Assembly (NCBI GenBank): GCA_040285745.1
Contig: JAUFOR010000003.1
Span: 372,001 to 436,000 of the forward strand
Origin: Barthelona sp. PCE
Taxonomy: Eukaryota > Metamonada: BaSk clade
Length of the DNA: 64,000 bases
Reading direction: 5' to 3'
The notes below the pieces were generated by a model. That model was not told the DNA's origin and made no database searches. It saw only the letters and a program-made list of their open reading frames with translations. The position numbers and the translations under genes were made by a program. This document shows, in pieces, positions 47,609 to 56,868 of this stretch. Every line of letters starts with the position of its first letter. Position 1 is the stretch's first letter.

Positions 47609-49554
47609 TGTGCCTTGACATTCTTGTATAGTCTATTCACAAAGATTCTTGCAGAGTAATAACCTGTAACACCAAATGCTAAACCTATGCACAAACAACC
47701 TAGGAAACCCCAATGGATCATGAGGAATGTAGCAACAGCGCTGCTATCCAAGCTATTAATTTCATACAATAAGTAAAGGAAGCAATACATACCGGCAAAG
47801 AAACTATCAAAGAATGAAGTCCATTGCCATCGATAATCCTCCCTTTGCAATCGAATATAACATGTGATTGTACTGGTTAAAATACAAACGATTAAAGAAA
47901 GTAAGAAAATCACACCGATCAATCCAAAAATATAGACAACATGATTTGAGGTGATAGAGAAGAAAACAAACTTAATGCCAAGAGCTGTGGAAGCAAAAGG
48001 TAGCGTGGATACAATTAAACTTAATGAATATGTGCCTGGGAATCCTGTCCTGGGTATCTCTCGGGGGAGAGCGTCTGGTACGATAAGTGGCGGCTTGATC
48101 TTACTATTTTTGGACATAAATATTCCAATAACAGCCGTCAATGACACAAACACAAAGAAAACCAAACCATATTGAATGAAGGCCAGAAAAGGCATTGCAT
48201 ATGATGTATCACTCTGTTGCACAACTAGCCATATATAGATGTAGTAAGCAAGAAGACCAAGAGGAATGAATATACAAACCCAAAGAAAAATACTGCGGTA
48301 TGACTTTTTGTTCTTGAACTCTCGAAGCTTGCGGGATGTGACATATGAGCATCTGACCCATAATAGAATAACTGAAAACATAAGAACAGTACCAACTGCG
48401 TTACGGCGGGCTGGAGAAAACAGACCAACCCATGCACATGCAATGAGCACAATAGTAACCCATAACATCATGTCGCCCAGACCAACAAATAGTGAAAGGA
48501 GGCCGGAGAACCTAGGAGTCCTGTATACATTTGTTGCGATTAACTTCCAGCCATTTGACTCTAAAATCTCATCAAGGGTATCACGATCTTCAATATCTGG
48601 CATCTCTAACTCACTCAGAAGACTTTTCTTGACCACGCGACGGAACATATTACTTGCTACAACACCCAGCAAAACAACAATAAGAGTGCTGTACCCAATT
48701 GTCTGCGTCATATTACCGTCAGTTAATCTAACGAGATACTTATCCCAACGACTGACCCAAGACAGTTTGCTGGGCAACCATGTTACTGAGTATGTATAGG
48801 GAATTTCACCATGCTTTTCAAGACTGTAATGACCACATGACTGAACGTTATGAATATCACAATTGCTACTGGTCCAATTCACACTGTATGGGACCGCTTC
48901 GAATCCCACAATGTGAAATATATTATCACCATCACCTTCATGAGGTAAAATATGGTAAAAAACACGGATATCAAAATGATTATTGACGTAGTATACGTTT
49001 GAGTTGTCAGTAACGCCAAGGAAGCCGATAGGGAAACCCTGCTTGTAAAGTCCATCAGGACGAGGTTCAAACATATCCAAATTGTCAAGTAAGAAATTCA
49101 TTCGATATCCTTCAATAATAGAGCTTCTTACGAAGTTATACTGTGTGCCGGACACTGTATAGTTGCAGAAAGATTTAATTGTTTGATTGTTTAGCGAACT
49201 GAACCTGAAAGGTGCATCATACCTGCGGAAACCAAAGAATAAATCACCAATACTAAGATTATAAGAGACAAACGGATCGGGTTTGCAGATTGGCATGTCG
49301 TAAAAATCGTATGGAAGGTTGGTTCGATCAGAATCAAGAATTGTTGCATACACATCCAAATCATGCACAGATGAATTATCTGCCTTGATATATGCTCGCA
49401 TGTTGGTTCCTGGCAACCAGAAATCCCATCTAGAAAGTAGAACAAGCAAAAAACAAACCAATACAAATAGGATACCTAATGCAACGATATAAAACAGTCC
49501 TTTCTTTGATCTTTTATGCCGATTCTCAAATGCAAAAGTCCCTGCCTCACGCAT
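47605..49554 (-). CDS. TM9SF/nonaspanin membrane protein
   Basis: 649 residues from ATG 49554 (the frame opens with TTG 16 codons upstream, before the promoter-like element). One hydrophobic anchor near residues 20-43 is followed by a luminal domain of about 240 residues with LPYDFYDMPICKP (family LPYEYYSLPFCKP), the SIGDLFFGFRR block and a glycosylation-site-rich region. Nine C-terminal membrane segments follow, joined by short loops, with GLLSLFVGLGDMMLW, PLIVPDALPREIP and DYRWQWTSFFDSFFAG matching the nonaspanin core. Nonaspanins act in the Golgi and endosomes in sorting and adhesion. The C-terminal KxKxH-type tail (YKNVKAH) is like the family's COPI-binding signal. Confidence 0.88.
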   Translation of the reverse strand: MREAGTFAFENRHKRSKKGLFYIVALGILFVLVCFLLVLLSRWDFWLPGTNMRAYIKADNSSVHDLDVYATILDSDRTNLPYDFYDMPICKPDPFVSYNLSIGDLFFGFRRYDAPFRFSSLNNQTIKSFCNYTVSGTQYNFVRSSIIEGYRMNFLLDNLDMFEPRPDGLYKQGFPIGFLGVTDNSNVYYVNNHFDIRVFYHILPHEGDGDNIFHIVGFEAVPYSVNWTSSNCDIHNVQSCGHYSLEKHGEIPYTYSVTWLPSKLSWVSRWDKYLVRLTDGNMTQTIGYSTLIVVLLGVVASNMFRRVVKKSLLSELEMPDIEDRDTLDEILESNGWKLIATNVYRTPRFSGLLSLFVGLGDMMLWVTIVLIACAWVGLFSPARRNAVGTVLMFSVILLWVRCSYVTSRKLREFKNKKSYRSIFLWVCIFIPLGLLAYYIYIWLVVQQSDTSYAMPFLAFIQYGLVFFVFVSLTAVIGIFMSKNSKIKPPLIVPDALPREIPRTGFPGTYSLSLIVSTLPFASTALGIKFVFFSITSNHVVYIFGLIGVIFLLSLIVCILTSTITCYIRLQREDYRWQWTSFFDSFFAGMYCFLYLLYEINSLDSSAVATFLMIHWGFLGCLCIGLAFGVTGYYSARIFVNRLYKNVKAH

Positions 49555-49566
49555 TTTAATAAAAAA

Positions 49567-49576
49567 GGTGTAAAAT
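49567..49576 (-). promoter_or_regulatory. Pyrimidine/ACACC promoter element of the TM9SF gene
   Basis: ATTTTACACC on the minus strand, followed by a T-run, lies 12 bp before ATG 49554 in the 67-bp tandem gap behind the gene at 49622. Confidence 0.42.
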
Positions 49577-49621
49577 AGTGGAGATTCTAAAAAACAACCC
49601 AATGAATGTTTTGCAAAATAT

Positions 49622-50194
49622 TTACATTAGAAATGAATATGGAAAAGTATCATATTCTGACGCATGTGAGGAAGATAAGAACGATAACTCAGTTGCATGA
49701 ACATCATCTTCAGTCTTCAACGTGTTTTGATTCGAATCAATGCTGATCGGGTATTTCTCCTCGATCATGCGCTTCAGTTCCAATGCACGCTGTGTAGATA
49801 ATGATTTTTTGACTGCTTTTTGATGCAGAGAATGAGTTGGATCAAGGTGAGCTGGATCCAATCGACAATAAGTTGTTGGAGTGCTTTTTGCCATCGTAGC
49901 CAGTGAAAGAACCTCGAATGCTTGGTTAAATGCAGGGTTCTCACTGTTTGTAATGGCTGAAAACTCGTAAGGTTGCACTGGTTCATTTGCTGACATAAAA
50001 ATATCTCTCTTAACATCAACTGTAGATTGTATTTTTGTTGGTGGAGTACTGACCACACGCTTTCGTGTCTTTAATTCACGGTGACTAGGCATCTCATTTC
50101 TTGAATTCGGTGAAAAAGCTTGATTGTCTTGGAAAATTGGTCTTGGAGCCGCAACTTTATCCTTATTCACATTCAAAACACGTGGGCGCACCAT
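49622..50194 (-). CDS. Disordered protein of unknown function
   Basis: 190 residues from ATG 50194 (the frame opens four codons earlier at TTG). Rich in Ser, Thr, Pro, Asn and Lys, with several proline-directed sites (VSTPPTK, ATMAKSTPTTY) and a basic patch RELKTRKR. A short helix-prone part (LSTQRALELKRMIEEKYP) lies near residues 130-150. No domain, signal peptide or membrane segment is seen. Such a composition suits a regulatory protein phosphorylated by CDK- or MAPK-type kinases, but that is inference. Confidence 0.5.
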   Translation of the reverse strand: MVRPRVLNVNKDKVAAPRPIFQDNQAFSPNSRNEMPSHRELKTRKRVVSTPPTKIQSTVDVKRDIFMSANEPVQPYEFSAITNSENPAFNQAFEVLSLATMAKSTPTTYCRLDPAHLDPTHSLHQKAVKKSLSTQRALELKRMIEEKYPISIDSNQNTLKTEDDVHATELSFLSSSHASEYDTFPYSFLM

Positions 50195-50719
50195 GTAGAA
50201 ATTCAATTATGATTAAAGATGCAGAAAAACGTGTGAAACTTTAAAACATAATAACAGTTATCTACCCTTGCGCTTACTTGGTAAAAAGCTAAAATATTCT
50301 AAATAGTGACCCATTGTGCAATTTATTATATCCCAAACCATCAACAAAAAAAAGACCAAAAAAAAACTCTTCACAAATTAGTGTTCTGAAATTTCATGCT
50401 TTCTTAACTGCATTGTATGCATATTTGAATTTGATCCAATCTTTGGATAATGGACGATCTTTGAGCGTTTCCCGAAAACAAGATTACAACAATGTAAACA
50501 GTTTGAAAACGTGCTTAAAATCAGCAAAAGCTTAACCAGCTCACGATTACCAAACCTAGGATCAAGAACAAAATTGAAGAAATGCATTTTGTCTGCATTA
50601 TCTACTAATTTTACCGTACAAATTGCCCTTGCAGTTATTCCCCATCGGTTTGCATCATAATAAATAACACGAACCACATAAGAAGTATATATTTGTTTTC
50701 AACCTTTTTATTAACAGAA
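50195..50719. other. Divergent intergenic region before TyrRS, with a doubtful frame
   Basis: 525 bp. On the minus strand a 99-codon frame at 50378-50677 has protein-like composition (VRVIYYDANRWGITARAI) but opens with GTG, and its first ATG is internal. On the plus strand the TyrRS promoter element sits at 50696-50704. I cannot decide whether the minus-strand frame is an exon, a decayed gene or chance. No RNA gene is recognised. Confidence 0.35.
50696..50704 (+). promoter_or_regulatory. TCA-type promoter element of the TyrRS gene
   Basis: TTTTCAACC followed by a T-run lies 15 bp upstream of ATG 50720. It supports that start over the TTG at 50693. Confidence 0.45.
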
Positions 50720-51916
50720 ATGTCAGAACACAAAGAAGAAATCACTGTACCGGACACAGAAATCGAACAGTCTGAAGAGCCTATCCCCACAAAGACTGAG
50801 AAGAAGGCTATTGATTGGGAAAACTTTAAGGAGGAGGAAGATTACGAGGATCCTATGATCAATGGACTCACCCTCATGGAACGCTTTAACTTATGCAGAT
50901 CAGTTGGTGAAGAAATCACTGAAGAATTAGAACTTTTCAATTTGCTTAAGCATAAGCCCGAACCCATTGCTTACGATGGTTTCGAGCCAAGTGGTCGCAT
51001 CCACATTGCACAGGGCCTTATGAAAGTTCTCAACGTCAACAAGCTCACAAAGGCTGGTTGTCGGTTCGTTTTCTACGTTGCTGATTGGTTTGCTCTTATG
51101 AACAACAAGTGTGGTGGTGACCTGAAAAAGATCCAGAAGGTCGGACAGTACTTTATTGAAGTTTGGAAGAGTCTTGGAATGGATATGGAGCGTGTAGATT
51201 TCGTTTGGGCTTCCGATTTTATTAACGATAATTCTAATGAATACTGGCTACGCGTCATGGACATTGCCCGTGGCAACACACTTGCTCGTGTGAAGCGCTG
51301 TTCTACTATTATGGGTAGACAAGCTGCTGATTCTATGCCTGCTGCTCAAATTATGTACCCATGCATGCAAGCCGCTGATATCTTCGAGCTCAAGGCCGAT
51401 ATCTGCCAACTTGGTATGGATCAACGTAAGGTTAACATGCTTGCCAGAGACTACTGCGATTCAGCAAAGATCCGTTTCAAGCCCGTAATCATTTCCCATC
51501 ACATGCTTTTGGGTCTGGGTGGTGAGACCAAGGCCTCCAAGTCTGTCCCCGATAGCGCAATCTTCATGGATGATGATGAAGCCACAGTGAACCGTAAGGT
51601 ACGTAGAGCTTTCTGTGAGATTGGTAACGTAACAGTTAACCCTGTTCTTGATTACATGCAACACATTATCTTCCCTTACTTCCCTGACGGTGTGATGGTT
51701 GAGCGCAAGGAACGTGATGGCGGTGATATCTTCTTCAGCACTTACGAAGAAATGCACGCTGCTTACGTCAGTGAAGAGCTTCACCCTGGTGATCTCAAGC
51801 CTGCTCTTTCTAAGCACCTTAACCAACTTTTGCAGCCTGTTCGTGATCACTTCAGAAGTGAGAAGAAGCTGAAGAAACTTCTTGGATTTGTGAAGAAAGT
51901 GCGTTCCACCCGTTAG
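50720..51916 (+). CDS. YARS: Tyrosyl-tRNA synthetase, cytosolic eukaryotic/archaeal type
   Basis: 398 residues from ATG 50720. An acidic N-terminal tail of about 50 residues precedes the class I Rossmann catalytic domain with YDGFEPSGRIHIAQG, in which the HIGH-like HIAQG occupies residues 95-99. The tyrosine- and ATP-binding YPCMQAADIF and QLGMDQRK, and KASKS in place of KMSKS at residues 271-275, follow, then an anticodon-binding helical domain. There is no C-terminal EMAP-II-like extension as in animals. It charges tRNA-Tyr in the cytosol. The codon usage is richer in C-ending codons (for example GGC, CTC, AAG) than neighbouring genes, as expected for high expression. Confidence 0.95.
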   Translation: MSEHKEEITVPDTEIEQSEEPIPTKTEKKAIDWENFKEEEDYEDPMINGLTLMERFNLCRSVGEEITEELELFNLLKHKPEPIAYDGFEPSGRIHIAQGLMKVLNVNKLTKAGCRFVFYVADWFALMNNKCGGDLKKIQKVGQYFIEVWKSLGMDMERVDFVWASDFINDNSNEYWLRVMDIARGNTLARVKRCSTIMGRQAADSMPAAQIMYPCMQAADIFELKADICQLGMDQRKVNMLARDYCDSAKIRFKPVIISHHMLLGLGGETKASKSVPDSAIFMDDDEATVNRKVRRAFCEIGNVTVNPVLDYMQHIIFPYFPDGVMVERKERDGGDIFFSTYEEMHAAYVSEELHPGDLKPALSKHLNQLLQPVRDHFRSEKKLKKLLGFVKKVRSTR

Positions 51917-51931
51917 TTAATATAATAAACT

Positions 51932-54900
51932 TTACTCAATTTGTGTAAGATCGTGCTCATCAGTATTTGATGCTCCACTGAATGATGTTCTCATTGTCAT
52001 CATTGTGTTTTCAAACTTGGACATAAACTTCTCCAGCATGCGATCGCTGAGATTCTCCAGCAACTTCTCCTCTTTTGAAGGCTCGGGTCTGCTGATAACC
52101 TGACTACGGCTTAACTCCGTGGATAAATGAAGCATTTCATCTTGAACATAACTAAAAACGTTCGTAAACTGTTCAATTATCTCTCTATCCATGGCCTCTG
52201 ATCCAGTAGCGATGGATTTCATTCCACTCACGAATCCTCCGAATACATTCTTGAAATCATTAAGCGACTGCTTATACACATCAACAGATTGGTTAACATC
52301 AATACTACTGAGACTGCGTGTAAGATAACTGGGATCAACGTGAATGCTCTCCTCCATGATTGGTTCGGGTTCGGGTTCATCAAGCACAATAACTTCTTCT
52401 GTTTCTTCTCGGATGATTGGAGGTGTGACACCGTTAAATATCAAATCTGGTTCATTTGTTAGCACAACCATATCATCATTGTCAACACTCACGTCCAGTG
52501 TGCGGCTCGATGTGTTTCCGAACTGGGGAACAGTGTCATCGATCGTGGGCGTCTTTTCTGGTTCAGGTGTTGGAATACTCTCTTTAGCTTGTTCAGATAA
52601 CTCATCAACAACCTCACTAACGATTGTGTCTACCATTTCACCAATGTTATCCTCAAAATCACTGGGATCTTTAACAGAAACTTCTGAGATATCCTCCTTC
52701 TCGTCATCATTGTCATCATCCGGGATATCTTCAAGCTGCCTGAAGAATTTTTGACTGTCGTTCATAGACTGTGCCATTAGTGGTGGTAGTGTATCATCAA
52801 GATCACTGTAGCTCTCATCGTCAACATTAAGAAGATTATCGATTGTACTTAACATTTCTGATGTCTTCTTCAGCTCAACACTGATATCAATATCGCTTGT
52901 GTGCTCTGAATCTTCTGCAATTTCTTCTGTCACAACTGGTTCTTCAATTTCATCAACTTCAACAACTGGTTCTATGGATTCCTCAACTTCAACGACTGGT
53001 TCTATGGGTTCATCAACTTCTATGACTGGTTCTGTAGGTTCATCAACCTCAATAACAGGATCCACAGGCTCTTCGATCTCTACATTGGGTTCACTATCCT
53101 GTTCTAAAGGTTCAACCTCGCTGTGACCACTGTGAATATCTGACAAATCGTCGTTTTCATCAACAAGTTCTGGATTATTTATGAGGAGTTCTGTGATGGG
53201 CTGTGGCATGCTAATGGGTTCAATAGGCTCCTCAATATCTCTCTCCAGCTCGCTAACCGTGTCTATCTTATCTGTCTTCAAAGCACTATCTGAAAGTATT
53301 GACATCTGTGCCAATATGTTACCATGTACCTTTGTATTTGACGGTGACTCAATCATGGACTTTTCATTCAGGTTCCCGATCACGGTTGCTGATGGGGCTT
53401 TCCACTTGTCGTCTACCTTCTTCTTGTCAACTGGTTCAGAAACGTTCAAATCTTCAAGGGTAAGTGCAATATCAACGGGCTTCGATGGAGACTGTTCCTG
53501 CTCAGCCATGCGTCGCCTCATATCGCCTTCAATGCGTGCACGGACAGGACCAAGAGCAATCTGCATTTTTTCCGGTGTGATGATTTTTTCGTTGTTCTTG
53601 CTAGGAATACCGTACAATACATCATCGTTGGTGATCCCTGTGTTCTCCTGCGCGATACCCATGGCGGCACTGATTGTCTTGAACGCCTTGCTTGATTCAA
53701 GCAATCGGTTAAATTGAACTACACTTGAATTACATGATACAGACACGACAAAGAACTGCGTCTCGCCCTCATTAGTCTGCTGTATAAGCAAACATGCTGA
53801 CTGAATACCACCGCTGTGTCCACTAATCTTACACAGCACCTGCCCTGTTTGAATATCAAACACACGTACATAACTGTCTGAACCACATATAACTGCGAAA
53901 TCGTTGAAGAGAGACACGTTCAATGGCGCACCAGGCTTGGCTTTATCGGGTGAAAATGACTTCTCAACGTTCTGCTTCATAACATCAAGTACAATAAGCT
54001 TACCGTTCCCTGCAACAGCAAACGCCCGGTTGCGGAACATGTCCATTGCAATAACAGGGCTCTCAAAATCATGAGCGACGATATCGTTTGTTATCAAATT
54101 CAAGAATGAAACGTTGCCGTCCAAAGAACTGGAGACAAGACAGTCAGTAAATTCACCGACTGCGTCCCAAATATGACAGGCTGTAACACGATCTGAATGG
54201 ATGGGAAAAACTAACGCCTCCAACATGTGTGTCATCACGGCTACAGAACCGTTTGCGAAACCTGCAACAATATTGGAGTGATGCAGCTTGATGACGGTAA
54301 TCTCCGAATCAAGCAGCTTATCAGAACGCACGTACACAAACCTACCATTCTTTCGCTCATAGAGTGTGATCTCACCTTTCTTGTTACCCGTCACGAGGTA
54401 ACCCTCCCCACTGTGAAAGACAACCGGCTCGTTGTCTTTGATCTTGAGGACACTGGATAACATCGGATCGTACCTCCTCCTACTGATTGCTATAGACTCG
54501 ACCGTCTCCACTTCACTGTTCTCTTGACTTGAAATAGTACTGTTCATATCAGCAAGGCTCCATGTGTACACCGTATTCGCTGTGTCTAGCGTTGTCAACC
54601 TCCTATTATCGGTACACATATGCTGAATATTGTTCTCATGACCTCTATAACTCGCCACAAGATTGTTTTCATCGTCAAACATCATGATGGAGCAGTCTGA
54701 ATAAGCCACGATGATGCGCTTCGAGTCATTTGACACCGCCAAAGCCGTGACATCCGGAAAGAGCTCCTTATCCTCCGTCGAAAATAGAGAGGAGGTACAG
54801 TTCAAGTACGAGTCGTTTGGTGGTGGCAGCGGAAGACTTCTTAGAAAGATATGTGATTGACCATTGAAAACCCTAACAATTCCATTAGCACCTCCCACAA

Positions 54901-55669
54901 CGACTAACTCATCATTGACTGCCATACACGACATATCATCGATACGGCACTCCATCCAGTGATAAAGCATACGCAAATTGTTGAGGCAACATAGATCACC
55001 GCTGTCTGAGATGAAAAGGAGACCATTCGGCTCAAAACGTGATGGTACAACAGCGTTCATGTTTTTCCTTCCTTGCCCGATCATTGCCAGTCTAAAACCT
55101 ACGCTTTCGTCAGTACAGTTCCAATATCGCACTGTCCTGTCTCCGCCAGTGACCACAGTAGAGTCATCGATCCAGCATGCGGAAAGTATAGTGTCATTAG
55201 CTGTACCTACAATGGGCTTACCTGTTGCCATATCATAGACCATCAGAATGTTCTCTCCTTCATCAGAAATACCACCGATACAAAGCTTTGAATTTGATGA
55301 ATTCATTGCAATGCATGAAATTTCACCAATTGAGCTAATTACCCAACAATCCATTGCTTTATGTGTTGTCAAATCAAAAGTTGTGCATACAAAGCAGCGT
55401 TTGGTGTTTGGGCCCTGGACTACAATCAAAAAATTACCATCTGAGGAAACAGACATGGCAACGATAGGTGTGTGCTGATTATGTGATAAAAATCGCTTCT
55501 GTACACCTGTATCTGGATCGATACAGACCACTTTAGACCCCGCAGCGTAGAATATCTCATTTGTTATAGGATCTATACAAAACTGAGCATTGCTCAAAAC
55601 TGAATGCCCCAATACAAATTGCAATGCATATTTAGGTGTTCTCTTCGACTTAGATTTCTTAGATCCCAT
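51932..55669 (-). CDS. WDR62/MAPKBP1-like WD40 protein with acidic repeat tail
   Basis: 1245 residues from ATG 55669 (five codons inside a TTG-opened frame). The basic start KKSKSKRTPK leads into two WD40 propellers covering residues 15 to about 690. Within them, ISDSGDLCCLNN, WMECRIDDMSCMAV, GIVRVFN and PDVTALAVSNDSKRIIVAYSD follow the order of WDR62/MAPKBP1 (SGLLCEF, then W-VELR, GTVRLFN, PDTIALTFDP). Residues about 820-920 hold near-repeats of I/V-E-V-D-E-P-I-E-P-V. The rest of the tail is acidic and Ser-rich, with a final helical region (EEKLLENLSDRMLEKFMSKFE). WDR62-type proteins act at spindle poles and in kinase signalling; a flagellar role is also possible here. Confidence 0.72.
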   Translation of the reverse strand: MGSKKSKSKRTPKYALQFVLGHSVLSNAQFCIDPITNEIFYAAGSKVVCIDPDTGVQKRFLSHNQHTPIVAMSVSSDGNFLIVVQGPNTKRCFVCTTFDLTTHKAMDCWVISSIGEISCIAMNSSNSKLCIGGISDEGENILMVYDMATGKPIVGTANDTILSACWIDDSTVVTGGDRTVRYWNCTDESVGFRLAMIGQGRKNMNAVVPSRFEPNGLLFISDSGDLCCLNNLRMLYHWMECRIDDMSCMAVNDELVVVGGANGIVRVFNGQSHIFLRSLPLPPPNDSYLNCTSSLFSTEDKELFPDVTALAVSNDSKRIIVAYSDCSIMMFDDENNLVASYRGHENNIQHMCTDNRRLTTLDTANTVYTWSLADMNSTISSQENSEVETVESIAISRRRYDPMLSSVLKIKDNEPVVFHSGEGYLVTGNKKGEITLYERKNGRFVYVRSDKLLDSEITVIKLHHSNIVAGFANGSVAVMTHMLEALVFPIHSDRVTACHIWDAVGEFTDCLVSSSLDGNVSFLNLITNDIVAHDFESPVIAMDMFRNRAFAVAGNGKLIVLDVMKQNVEKSFSPDKAKPGAPLNVSLFNDFAVICGSDSYVRVFDIQTGQVLCKISGHSGGIQSACLLIQQTNEGETQFFVVSVSCNSSVVQFNRLLESSKAFKTISAAMGIAQENTGITNDDVLYGIPSKNNEKIITPEKMQIALGPVRARIEGDMRRRMAEQEQSPSKPVDIALTLEDLNVSEPVDKKKVDDKWKAPSATVIGNLNEKSMIESPSNTKVHGNILAQMSILSDSALKTDKIDTVSELERDIEEPIEPISMPQPITELLINNPELVDENDDLSDIHSGHSEVEPLEQDSEPNVEIEEPVDPVIEVDEPTEPVIEVDEPIEPVVEVEESIEPVVEVDEIEEPVVTEEIAEDSEHTSDIDISVELKKTSEMLSTIDNLLNVDDESYSDLDDTLPPLMAQSMNDSQKFFRQLEDIPDDDNDDEKEDISEVSVKDPSDFEDNIGEMVDTIVSEVVDELSEQAKESIPTPEPEKTPTIDDTVPQFGNTSSRTLDVSVDNDDMVVLTNEPDLIFNGVTPPIIREETEEVIVLDEPEPEPIMEESIHVDPSYLTRSLSSIDVNQSVDVYKQSLNDFKNVFGGFVSGMKSIATGSEAMDREIIEQFTNVFSYVQDEMLHLSTELSRSQVISRPEPSKEEKLLENLSDRMLEKFMSKFENTMMTMRTSFSGASNTDEHDLTQIE

Positions 55670-55863
55670 CGTTTGGTTCTGCAACAGTCCCTGAAAAAGA
55701 TCTTAAAAATGTTAAACGCTTTTTTTCCTGTAAATATGTTTTGCGTTAATTTAAACCTGTATATTCAGTATAATGACATAATTTACACCCTATAACCAGG
55801 TTAAAATTTCATTAATATGCAGATACAACTATATTTTTTAGTCCGGTGTCTTTCATTTTCTCA

Positions 55864-55875
55864 CCCTTTTACACC
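55864..55875 (+). promoter_or_regulatory. Pyrimidine/ACACC promoter element of the gene at 55898
   Basis: CCCTTTTACACC is 22 bp before ATG 55898 but downstream of the ATG at 55817, which argues against the earlier start. Confidence 0.42.
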
Positions 55876-55897
55876 TGCAAATAGCACACTCAAGAGA

Positions 55898-56863
55898 ATG
55901 TGTTTTAGATCTATGAAACGAAGCATTCTTAAGCGATACCGCTGTGCTTATTTCACGCTTTTATTTTTGGAATTTATTTTACTGATTCTAGCACTCGTAA
56001 TCTTCTTTGTTCGACTTCCTACTGAGAACAACAATATAATATTTGAATTTAACGAACAAGTGGATTTGTTTAATTCAAGAAAACACCTTATCAACGATAT
56101 TGGGAATGTAACGCTCAATTACAAGATCGTCGCTGATGAACACTCTGCAAATATCAGTGTGCCTCTCATACACAGTCATTACAGTGATTTAGATTTTCTA
56201 AACTTTAATTACATTAACTGGTACAATGCTTCCAAACTGTTTTCTTTTTTTTCACTCCCTGAAATAACACCCCCATTCACCAAATCTGAAGCTACCTTCA
56301 GATTTTCTATTAAAGATGAAGAAAAATCTATCACTGCTCCACTAATTTACACAACCGTTAATAATGATCACATGATAAAGTGTACTCGCAATCATGGATA
56401 CTTCTCCCACATAGACAACACATGCACATACGGAAATCGCCTTCATAAGTTATGTATAAGTTACGATCCAACTGAAGGCAGTTATGGTGGGTGTTTTTAT
56501 GATAACGGTACACTGGTATCGCATAAACTAATCCGATTCAACCCATATGTATCACCTCTGGATATGGATAATCTTCAGGTATACGTTCGTCTCCCTTCTG
56601 ACCCATATATTAAGGTTCAACAATTATTGCATGGATCGCATTTTTTTCCCAGCCCTTCAAATCAACTAATACTGTCACTTTTATGTATTTTATTAGCATT
56701 CTTTTGTTATATCGCAACATTTATCATAAAAACAAACAGTCAACATGAAATTAATGAAGCTTTTAATCAACATGTCCAAATTACTTCAAAGTTCAGTGTA
56801 AGTCCCAAAAATTTTAAAAAATATGCTTATAATAAGGAAAAAATTCAATTTAACATTCAATAA
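55898..56863 (+). CDS. Two-pass membrane protein with Cys-containing lumenal domain
   Basis: 321 residues from ATG 55898; another in-frame ATG lies five codons later. A basic segment (MKRSILKRYRC) precedes membrane segment 1 at about residues 18-42 (LLFLEFILLILALVIFFV). A domain of about 215 residues follows with IKCTRNHGYF, NTCTYG, KLCISYDPTEGSYGGCFYDNG and at least two NxS/T sites, then a second membrane segment near 260-285 and a polar cytosolic tail. The topology, with both ends cytosolic and a central lumenal/outer domain, recalls CDC50/LEM3 flippase subunits, but the diagnostic motifs are not seen. No family assigned. The stop lies 5 bp from the trehalase end. Confidence 0.62.
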   Translation: MCFRSMKRSILKRYRCAYFTLLFLEFILLILALVIFFVRLPTENNNIIFEFNEQVDLFNSRKHLINDIGNVTLNYKIVADEHSANISVPLIHSHYSDLDFLNFNYINWYNASKLFSFFSLPEITPPFTKSEATFRFSIKDEEKSITAPLIYTTVNNDHMIKCTRNHGYFSHIDNTCTYGNRLHKLCISYDPTEGSYGGCFYDNGTLVSHKLIRFNPYVSPLDMDNLQVYVRLPSDPYIKVQQLLHGSHFFPSPSNQLILSLLCILLAFFCYIATFIIKTNSQHEINEAFNQHVQITSKFSVSPKNFKKYAYNKEKIQFNIQ

Positions 56864-56868
56864 TAAGA

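Noticed and set aside
52344-53717. Long Ser/Thr-rich plus-strand frames opposite the WD40 gene tail
   Set aside because: They are antisense shadows of the acidic repeat region, with strong Ser/Thr/Gly bias.
55817-55897. Upstream ATG at 55817 for the two-pass membrane protein
   Set aside because: The promoter-like element lies between it and ATG 55898, so the later ATG is more likely.
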